A stretch of DNA of 64,000 bases from DASXVX01 sp036504075. Lineage in GTDB: Bacteria > Bacillota > Sulfobacillia > Symbiobacteriales > Symbiobacteriaceae. The DNA lies in the NCBI GenBank assembly GCA_036504075.1, contig DASXVX010000032.1, positions 145,389 through 209,388 of the forward strand, read 5' to 3'. How positions within the stretch are numbered: the stretch's first letter is position 1; each line of letters starts with the position of its first letter. The notes below the pieces were generated by a model. The model saw only the letters and a list, made by a program, of their open reading frames with translations. It was not told where the DNA came from and did no database searches. Below, piece after piece: positions 58,103 through 64,000 of the stretch. The translations under genes and the position numbers were made by a program.

Positions 58103-59485
58103 ATGGTCTTTTACTTCGTCCAGAGGGGGGAGACGCTGTACGCCATCGCCAAGCGGTACCAAACTACTGTTCACGCCATTGTAACTGCCAACCGTCTGGA
58201 GGACCCGAACGCCATTTGTGCCGGCCAGGCGCTGCTGATCCCCCGGCCCGGCGAGGTGCCCTCCCCGCCGCCGGGCGGCATCGTGCACCTGGTGCGGGCA
58301 GGGGAAACCGTCTTCGGGCTGGCCACCAAGTTCAGCACCACGCCCCACGACATTCTCCGGGCCAACCAGATCGCCCACCCGGAGTTCATTCTGGCGGGGC
58401 AGCAACTGGTGATTCCCGAACCTGTGGAGCCGGGCGACGACTGGCCGATGCTCGGCCGGACGCCGGGGCGGGTGGGCGCAGGGCCGGTGGTGCTGCACGG
58501 CGCTCCCCTGGACGGCTGGACTTTTGCGCCGCGCAAACAGGCCTGTGCCCTGCCGTCGGCGCCGGTTATCCGCTACGACCGGATCTTCGTGGGCCTGGGT
58601 GACGGGAATTTCTACTGCCTGGACCGCAACGACGGGCGGATCAAGTGGCGCTGGACGGCGGGGGAGCCCGCGTCCTTCTCCCGGTCGGAGGGCCACGGGC
58701 TGGCGACGCCGCTGATCTTCGATGGGCTTACCTATCTCTGCGGCCCGGACGGAGACGTCACGGCCGTGGACGCCTACACCGGGCGGCAGGTCTGGCGCGT
58801 GAAGACGGGGTCGGTCATCACCTCTTCGCCGGTGGCTTTCGAAGGCGTCGTTTACTTTGGCGCCTGGGACGAACAGATCTACGCCCTGGAGGCCAAAACG
58901 GGGGCGATTGCCTGGAAGCGGTCCCTGGAGGCGCCGGTCCATCTGCCAGTGGCCTTGGGAGACGACCATGTGTATGCCGCGGCCGAAGACGGTATGTTGT
59001 GGTCGCTGGATGCACAGACCGGGGAAGTCTGCTGGAAGGCCGCCGGTCCGGGACCCCGGGCGCCCATCTTCGCCGAAGTGGTGGTCCTGGCCGGAGAGCG
59101 GGCCTACGATCCCCAGAACGGCACCGTACTGTGGGAACTGCCGGACCCCGGCAGCCTGATCGGGGCGGTGCCGGTGGCCCGGCTGGACCGGGTGATTTAC
59201 CCCGGTGGGGTTGTGGACCTCTTCACGGGGAAGCTGGTACGGCCCGATGACCCGCCGGGCCTGCCCATCCGGCAGAGCGTGGCAACCGGCTCGATCATCC
59301 TGGGCGTGGGTTCAGACCAGCGGCTCTATGCCCGCGACGCCGCCGACGGCCGCATCGTCTGGGCGCGGAGCCTCCCGGCGCCGAGCCACCAGCCGCCCGC
59401 CGTGGCGGCCGGCCAGGTGGTGCTCGCACTGGCGGACGGAACCGTGCAGACATATCGCTTCAAGGAGGAGAGCGCCGCCGGCTGA
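58103..59485 (+). CDS. LysM plus PQQ-type beta-propeller protein
   Basis: A 460-residue protein. Two LysM peptidoglycan-binding modules (GETLYAIAKRYQTTVHAIVT, then GETVFGLATKFSTTPHDILR) at residues 1-110. About 330 residues of PQQ/WD-like propeller repeats follow (NFYCLDRNDGRIKWRW, DVTAVDAYTGRQVWRVK, QIYALEAKTGAIAWKR, MLWSLDAQTGEVCWK). No signal peptide is seen with ATG 58103, which has GGGAGG at 7-8 nt. The upstream in-frame extension lacks one too. It may bind the wall or spore cortex. BamB-like scaffolding is another guess. Confidence 0.82.
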   Translation: MVFYFVQRGETLYAIAKRYQTTVHAIVTANRLEDPNAICAGQALLIPRPGEVPSPPPGGIVHLVRAGETVFGLATKFSTTPHDILRANQIAHPEFILAGQQLVIPEPVEPGDDWPMLGRTPGRVGAGPVVLHGAPLDGWTFAPRKQACALPSAPVIRYDRIFVGLGDGNFYCLDRNDGRIKWRWTAGEPASFSRSEGHGLATPLIFDGLTYLCGPDGDVTAVDAYTGRQVWRVKTGSVITSSPVAFEGVVYFGAWDEQIYALEAKTGAIAWKRSLEAPVHLPVALGDDHVYAAAEDGMLWSLDAQTGEVCWKAAGPGPRAPIFAEVVVLAGERAYDPQNGTVLWELPDPGSLIGAVPVARLDRVIYPGGVVDLFTGKLVRPDDPPGLPIRQSVATGSIILGVGSDQRLYARDAADGRIVWARSLPAPSHQPPAVAAGQVVLALADGTVQTYRFKEESAAG

Positions 59486-59489
59486 CCGG

Positions 59490-59526
59490 TCCCATGCAGA
59501 AGTGCGGCCGGGCCTTCTGCATGGGA
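59490..59526 (+). terminator. Terminator after the LysM/propeller gene
   Basis: Perfect 13-bp stem TCCCATGCAGAAG / CTTCTGCATGGGA with an 11-nt loop, 4 nt after the stop. The U-run is poor. Confidence 0.7.
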
Positions 59527-59586
59527 TCAAAGCCCTCCACAAAGACTATCGGTTGGAAGCCGAGGTAGCGCAGGAGGGAATGGCAC

Positions 59587-60051
59587 GTGGCAAAATACCG
59601 GCTCAGGTGGGTAGTGGCCTGCATAGTGGCTGGACTGGCCCTGGTCTGGCCGAGCAGTTCCTTCGATGGAGGGCTGGCCTATGCGGAATCCAAGGCAGCC
59701 AAGGATAATCTGCATTTGCTGGCGCAACTGGTCTGCGGGGAGGCCAGGGGCGAACCGTACGAGGGCAAGGTCGCCGTGGCGGCGGTTATTCTGAACCGCA
59801 CCCTGGACAAGCGGTTTCCGGATTCGGTAGCCGGCGTCGTCTACGAGACCCACGCGTTCGAGTCGGTCAGCAACGGCGAGATTTACCGGGGCACGACCGA
59901 TGAATGCTACAAAGCGGCCCGGGCGGCCCTGGGCGGTTGGGACCCCGTCAACGGCGCCGTCTTCTTCTTTGCCCCGGCCAAAACCAGCAGCGCCTTCATC
60001 TGGTCCCGGCCGCAGATCCGCACGATCGGCCGACACATTTTTGCCCGGTAG
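59587..60051 (+). CDS. sleB: Cell wall hydrolase SleB/CwlJ family
   Basis: A 154-residue exported hydrolase. Signal peptide (RWVVACIVAGLALVWPSSS... AYA) and a Hydrolase_2 domain (LLAQLVCGEARGEPYEGKVA with the catalytic Glu, AVILNRTLDKRFPDSVAGVV, GGWDPVNGAVFFF). SleB lyses spore cortex during germination. The N-terminal peptidoglycan-binding domain of B. subtilis SleB is absent. AGGAGGG precedes GTG 59587. It is followed at 15 nt by ypeB, its partner in spores. Confidence 0.88.
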   Translation: MAKYRLRWVVACIVAGLALVWPSSSFDGGLAYAESKAAKDNLHLLAQLVCGEARGEPYEGKVAVAAVILNRTLDKRFPDSVAGVVYETHAFESVSNGEIYRGTTDECYKAARAALGGWDPVNGAVFFFAPAKTSSAFIWSRPQIRTIGRHIFAR

Positions 60052-60066
60052 GAGGAGGCCTCGCCA

Positions 60067-61458
60067 ATGAGCACGCAGCGTGGCGTCGTCTGGCCGTACC
60101 TGCTGCTCAGCGTAGCCCTCCTGGGGGCGCTGAGCTTCGGCTGGTACCAGACCCGCCAGAAGAACCAACTGGCCCTGGATGCGGAGAACAAGTATATGTC
60201 GTCGTTTCACAAGCTGAAGTGGACCAGCGAGAACATGGAGGAACGGACCGCAAAACTGATGGCCACCAACGACACGCGCCTGCAGCAGAGCCTGCTGGCC
60301 GACCTCCGGGTGTCCAGCGCCCAGGCGGTGGAGGAGATGTCGGTGCTGCCGTTTGCCACGCTGAACACGACGGGCATCGAGTCCTACCTGAATACGCTGC
60401 AGAACCGGGCCGACGAGTTGCACGACAAGCTGGCTCAGGGTGGTTCTCTCACGACGGCTGACTGGAGCCAAATGGCCGACTTGCGCCGGCAATCGGTCAC
60501 CTTCGAGCGGGAGCTTTCCTCCTTGCTGGGGCTGGTGGGCACCAACCATATCCGCTGGGCCGACACGGTCCGGGTGACCAGCCCGGCCCAGAGCGGCAGC
60601 GCCGCCACGCCCATCACCCAGTCCGTAGTGCAAATGGAGAAAGCGCTCACGCCCCCGCCGGGCGCGACCCAGACGCCCGGACCCACGCCGGGTGAATCGC
60701 TGCCCGCCCCGAAGATGTCCCCCGGGGCCAGAGTCGACGCAACCACGGCGGTCAAGGCAATCAAGGCGTTCGTGGACTTGCCGCTGCAGGGCGAGCCTAC
60801 CTTTACGGGCTCTTCCGATCCGGCGGACAAAGGACGGGCCTTCTCGCTGTATTTCTTCAGCGCCAAAAAGGCCAACGGGACGCCGCTGGATTTCGGCGTA
60901 AGCATTCACGGCGGCCACGTGATCTACATGATCGACGGGCGACCCGTGCGGGATAAGCGTTTCACGGTCTCGCAACTGGCGGACAAAGCCGCCCAGATGC
61001 TCCGCCGCTGGGGCTACCCGGAGGGCCGGCTGATTTCAACGGCCGAGAACGATGGCACGCTGATTCTGGACTTTGCGCCGCTTGAGACCGGCGTCGCGGT
61101 GGAGCCGGAAACCATCAAAGTGATGCTGGCGATGGATAATGCCGAACTGGTGGGCTTTGACGCCCGGAATTACTGGATCAACCGGCATCCCCGGACGATG
61201 GGCGCACCGGCGCTGTCCGAGACGGACGCCCGGCAGCGGGTCTCGCCGCGGCTGCAGTTGGAGGCGTCCCCGGCCCTTAGCCTGGTCGTTGACCGGCGCC
61301 GGCAGGAGCGGCTGGTCTGGGCGGTCCGGGGCCGGGTAGACGACCAGCGCTTCCGGGTCTTCATTGACGCCCGGACGGGCCAGGAGGTGGACATCCAGCG
61401 CATCGCCGGTGACCCGGCTCCGCCCATGAACGAGCCGCGGGCCGGGACCGGCGCCTAG
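60067..61458 (+). CDS. ypeB: Germination protein YpeB
   Basis: A 463-residue protein with one N-terminal membrane anchor (PYLLLSVALLGALSFGW), a helical segment (residues 30-180), a Pro/Thr-rich linker near 205, and repeated PepSY-like domains to the end. YpeB protects and locates SleB in the spore. AGGAGGAGG precedes the ATG. Its TAG overlaps the stop codon of the convergent penicillin-binding protein gene. Confidence 0.92.
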   Translation: MSTQRGVVWPYLLLSVALLGALSFGWYQTRQKNQLALDAENKYMSSFHKLKWTSENMEERTAKLMATNDTRLQQSLLADLRVSSAQAVEEMSVLPFATLNTTGIESYLNTLQNRADELHDKLAQGGSLTTADWSQMADLRRQSVTFERELSSLLGLVGTNHIRWADTVRVTSPAQSGSAATPITQSVVQMEKALTPPPGATQTPGPTPGESLPAPKMSPGARVDATTAVKAIKAFVDLPLQGEPTFTGSSDPADKGRAFSLYFFSAKKANGTPLDFGVSIHGGHVIYMIDGRPVRDKRFTVSQLADKAAQMLRRWGYPEGRLISTAENDGTLILDFAPLETGVAVEPETIKVMLAMDNAELVGFDARNYWINRHPRTMGAPALSETDARQRVSPRLQLEASPALSLVVDRRRQERLVWAVRGRVDDQRFRVFIDARTGQEVDIQRIAGDPAPPMNEPRAGTGA

Positions 61459-63479
61459 CCGGGCGGCAACCCAGGCGACATTCCGGGCGGCAGGGAGCCG
61501 GGCGGGGCCCAGGGCATGCCCGGCATCCCCGGCAGCAGATGGTCCGCGTAAACGGTGGGGTCAACTTTTGTCGGCGCCGTGCCGGCCAGGAACCATTCGG
61601 ATGCTAACGGACACGAGGCGTTGGGCAGCAGGCCCGACGGGGCACAGATCTCCGCCGCCAGGACATTTGCCGGCGGGGACCAATCTCGGAAGGGCACGCG
61701 GCGCAGACCGTTGCTGACAAACTGCCCGAAAATCGGTGCCGCCGACGTTCCGCCCTCCCGATAACTGGGGCTGCGCTCGTCGGTGCCGACCCAGACCCCC
61801 GTTACCAGTTCCGGCGTATAGCCCACGAACCAGGCGTCAACGGACTGGTCGGACGTTCCGGTCTTCCCGGCGGCCGGGCGCCCGCCCAGGTATCCTGCCA
61901 CTTGCCCGGCGGTGCCGCCGGGCTTGAGCACATCTTTCAGCATGTCCGTCACAATAAACGCCACGCCCGGGTCCAGCACCCTGGTCCGGGACGGGCTTTG
62001 TTCAGCCACCCGGTTGCCGTCCCGGTCGGTCACCCGGAGCACCGCCAGGGGTCGGACGGCGTAGCCGCCGTTGGCAAAGGGGGCGTATGCCCGGGTGAGT
62101 TCCAGCGGCGTCACGGCGGCGCTCCCGAGTCCGATGGTCAAGTTGGACGGGATGGGACTCTCGATGCCCATCCGTTTAGCCAGGGAAATGACCGGGCCGG
62201 GTTTAACGACGTCCATCCACCGGGCCGTTACAACGTTCAGTGACTTGCGGAGTGCTTCCCGCATGCCCGCCGGCTGGTTCGAGTACTGGTCGCCGTGGTT
62301 TCGGGGCCGCCACGCTGCTCCGGCGGAGACCCCGGGGAACTCCACCGGGGCATCCGGCTGGGTGCTGGCGGCCGTGAAGGAGCGGGATGACAGCAACGTG
62401 GCATAAACGAACGGCTTGAATGCCGACCCCGGCTGATGGGCCTCCAGGGCCCGGTTGCGGTCCACCCTTGGCTGACGCCCGCCGACCATGGCCCGGATGT
62501 AGCCGGTTGCCGATTCGACGGCCACCAGAGCCGCCTGTGGCTGGAGCCGGGCGTCAGCCGGCGGAGCGGCGGCCCCGACGGCAGTGTCAGCCGCCGCCTG
62601 CAAATCCGGGTCGAGGGTCGTATGCACGACATAGCCGCCCTGGTAAAGATCCCGGGCAACCCGCGGAAACCGCTGTTGGAGTTCCTTTGTGACATAGTCG
62701 ATGAAGTATGGCGCCGCATCGGCCGCCCGCGTGCCCGCCGACGCCAGGCGCACCGGTTCAGCAGCGGCGGCGGTCGCTTGAGGCGCAGTAATGAACCCCT
62801 GGCCGGCCATTTTCTGCAGAACCAGATTGCGCCGCTGGGCGGCGGCATCAAGGTTCTTCAGCGGCGAGTAGTATTCCGGCGACCGGGGCAGCCCCGCCAG
62901 CAACGCGGCCTCCGCCAGCGTCACGTTCCGGGCCGACTTGCCAAAGTATGTTTCGGCGGCGACCTCAGCCCCGTAGGTCCCTTCGCCCAGATAGATCGTG
63001 TTCCAATACATGACCAGGATTTCTTGCTTGGAATAGGCGGCCTCCAGTTTGACGGTGAGCACGGCCTCCCTGAGTTTACGGGCCACGGTGCGCTCCTGGG
63101 TCAGGTACATGTTCCTGGCCAACTGCTGCGTCAGCGTGCTGCCGCCCTCCACGACTTTTCCGGCCCGCAGGTCCCGGACCAGAGCGCGTCCGATGCCGAT
63201 CAGATCAATGCCGCGGTGCGCATAGAAACGGTCATCCTCTACAGCGACGATGGCGTCCAGCAAGTACTGGGGCATTTCGCCGGCCGGCAGGATTCGCCGG
63301 TTCTGCGTGTACAGCCGGGTGATTGGTCGCCCGGCTGCGTCCAGTACTTCGGTAGCTTCTGCGGTACTGGGCGCCGGGAGGGGCGTAACCAGTACGGCAA
63401 TGACAAAGGCGCCGACCAGCAGCAGCGGAACCGCCACCAGCACAGCCAGAATCGCCCGGACACGGGTTTCTCGCCACAT
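61455..63479 (-). CDS. Class A penicillin-binding protein (PBP1A family)
   Basis: A 674-residue bifunctional peptidoglycan synthase. N-terminal membrane helix (ILAVLVAVPLLLVGAFVIAV). Glycosyltransferase domain with catalytic Glu in VAVEDDRFYAHRG and GGSTLTQQLARN. Transpeptidase with Ser in GSAFKPFVY (SxxK), KSLNVV (SxN) and KTGTSDQ. A short Pro/Gly/Met-rich tail ends the protein. ATG 63479 was preferred. GTG 63488 sits closer to the GGAGG. The frame upstream to 63635 has no site. Convergent with ypeB with overlapping stops. Confidence 0.92.
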   Translation of the reverse strand: MWRETRVRAILAVLVAVPLLLVGAFVIAVLVTPLPAPSTAEATEVLDAAGRPITRLYTQNRRILPAGEMPQYLLDAIVAVEDDRFYAHRGIDLIGIGRALVRDLRAGKVVEGGSTLTQQLARNMYLTQERTVARKLREAVLTVKLEAAYSKQEILVMYWNTIYLGEGTYGAEVAAETYFGKSARNVTLAEAALLAGLPRSPEYYSPLKNLDAAAQRRNLVLQKMAGQGFITAPQATAAAAEPVRLASAGTRAADAAPYFIDYVTKELQQRFPRVARDLYQGGYVVHTTLDPDLQAAADTAVGAAAPPADARLQPQAALVAVESATGYIRAMVGGRQPRVDRNRALEAHQPGSAFKPFVYATLLSSRSFTAASTQPDAPVEFPGVSAGAAWRPRNHGDQYSNQPAGMREALRKSLNVVTARWMDVVKPGPVISLAKRMGIESPIPSNLTIGLGSAAVTPLELTRAYAPFANGGYAVRPLAVLRVTDRDGNRVAEQSPSRTRVLDPGVAFIVTDMLKDVLKPGGTAGQVAGYLGGRPAAGKTGTSDQSVDAWFVGYTPELVTGVWVGTDERSPSYREGGTSAAPIFGQFVSNGLRRVPFRDWSPPANVLAAEICAPSGLLPNASCPLASEWFLAGTAPTKVDPTVYADHLLPGMPGMPWAPPGSLPPGMSPGLPPG

Positions 63480-63646
63480 GGAGAGCACGCACCTCCAAAG
63501 CAACGGGATCCAAAGTCGCTGAAACACCCTGGGGCTAACAGAATGCCCGAATTGGCGCTGACTGAAGCCAGGCAGTTTTATGTAGCGAAGGCTAAAGCTG
63601 CGGAGTTGCGAGCTTGACCAGGGCTGAAAAACCATGGTGTGGTTGC

Positions 63647-63676
63647 TTGACAGAGCACAAGCCGGTGTGATAGATT
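63647..63676 (+). promoter_or_regulatory. rrn promoter P1
   Basis: TTGACA (63647-63652), 18-nt spacer, TAGATT (63671-63676). First of three in-line promoters heading out of the window. Confidence 0.65.
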
Positions 63677-63722
63677 CAACAGGCTGTCGCTTGACGCAAC
63701 TTACGAGGTAGAAACTGAGTGG

Positions 63723-63751
63723 TTGACGAACGGCAGCGAAACTGGTAGCAT
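63723..63751 (+). promoter_or_regulatory. rrn promoter P2
   Basis: TTGACG (63723-63728), 17-nt spacer, TAGCAT (63746-63751). The surrounding 47 bp are repeated at P3. Confidence 0.8.
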
Positions 63752-63796
63752 TAGATTTCGCCGCCGGTAGTGATCACGACGGAAAAACCTTAGTGG

Positions 63797-63825
63797 TTAA
63801 CGAACGCCGGCGAACCTGGTAGAGT
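63797..63825 (+). promoter_or_regulatory. rrn promoter P3
   Basis: TTAACG (63797-63802), 17-nt spacer, TAGAGT (63820-63825). It is a diverged copy of P2 74 bp downstream: the same spacer pattern (AACG.C.GCGAA.CTGG) and the same CTCGCCGCC-like run after the -10. Confidence 0.75.
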
Positions 63826-64000
63826 AAGTACTCGCCGCCTCCAAGCGGCAGTGCCTCGCACCTTGAAAACTAGACAGTGTAAGTCGAGTCACAAAACGAC
63901 GGGTGATCTACGCAAGTGGGTCTGCCAACGTTGGCTTTGTGACTCGGTAGCAGAGTCGCTAAGAGATTAGCGACGAGAGCGAAGCGAGTCGTACGGAATG
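63826..64000 (+). other. Leader of an rRNA operon (16S gene beyond the window)
   Basis: Contains CCTTGAAAACTAGACAG, a sequence typical of rRNA leaders and spacers in Bacillota; an 11-bp inverted repeat CGAGTCACAAA (63885-63895) / TTTGTGACTCG (63936-63946); and a tight hairpin GTCGCTAA-GAGA-TTAGCGAC (63955-63974). Together with three upstream promoters this marks the start of an rrn operon. No mature rRNA is recognised inside the window. Confidence 0.75.

Noticed and set aside
63840..64000. Mature 16S rRNA 5' end
   Set aside because: The last bases do not show the conserved start of 16S. Only leader and processing stems are visible.

Overview
This 64 kb window is chromosomal DNA from a GC-rich, spore-forming member of the Bacillota. 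Spore formation is indicated by an adjacent sleB-like and ypeB pair. Bacillithiol-type thiol chemistry is suggested by a yojF/bshB2 pair, and an arginine decarboxylase of the Bacillus SpeA type is present. Anaerobic metabolism is indicated by an oxalate oxidoreductase and a selenium/molybdenum hydroxylase set. A Symbiobacterium-like organism fits best, but that is inference from gene content and GC only. No tRNA, CRISPR array or complete insertion sequence was found.

Layout. 0-0.7 kb: end of a secreted or surface protein with a collagen-like Pro/Gly repeat tail. 0.8-2.6 kb: two-gene ABC exporter. 2.6-18.2 kb: a long minus-strand run for anaerobic purine or ureide breakdown. In transcription order it reads xanthine-dehydrogenase-type FAD, molybdopterin and Fe-S subunits, an XdhC-family factor, two dihydroorotate/dihydropyrimidine-dehydrogenase-like proteins, SsnA, an XRE-cupin regulator, a hydantoinase, a threonine-synthase-like PLP enzyme, YgeY, YgeW, YqeB and a MocA-type cytidylyltransferase. 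18.3-20.1 kb: divergent adenine deaminase. 20.3-26.7 kb: accessory-looking stretch with a two-HTH plus nuclease-like protein, a small coiled-coil protein, an 11-bp phased repeat array, an AAC(3)-type acetyltransferase and a large glycoside-hydrolase-like lipoprotein. 27-32 kb: second molybdenum hydroxylase (YgfM-like FAD protein plus XdhD-like fusion) with an 8-oxoguanine-deaminase-like amidohydrolase.

32-41 kb: two paralogous secreted stalk-type proteins, a CoA-binding protein, a DUF2325 protein, an Rrf2 regulator with its NAD(P)-binding partner (the Rrf2 gene appears to start on ACG), an SCP2-like protein, a zinc alcohol dehydrogenase, nucleoside phosphorylase PpnP and a six-repeat propeller-like protein. 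41-49 kb: GntR regulator, oxalate/formate-type MFS carrier, small membrane protein, the three-gene oxalate oxidoreductase and a Cdc48-like double AAA ATPase, all on the minus strand. 49-57.8 kb: NarL-type two-component system, small membrane protein, DUF815 ATPase, yojF-bshB2, a small membrane protein that seems to start on CTG, kynureninase and arginine decarboxylase. 58-63.5 kb: LysM/PQQ-propeller protein, sleB-like and ypeB genes, and a class A penicillin-binding protein. 63.6-64 kb: tandem rrn-type promoters and the processing leader of an rRNA operon that lies just past the window.

How it works together. Two molybdenum hydroxylases, adenine deaminase, an 8-oxopurine-type deaminase, SsnA, a hydantoinase, YgeY and YgeW form a route from purines to ureido compounds, ammonia and carbamoyl phosphate. 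YqeB and MocA serve the Mo/Se cofactor. Oxalate uptake plus a CoA-independent oxalate oxidoreductase would yield CO2 and low-potential electrons. Whether purine carbon actually reaches oxalate in this organism is a hypothesis.
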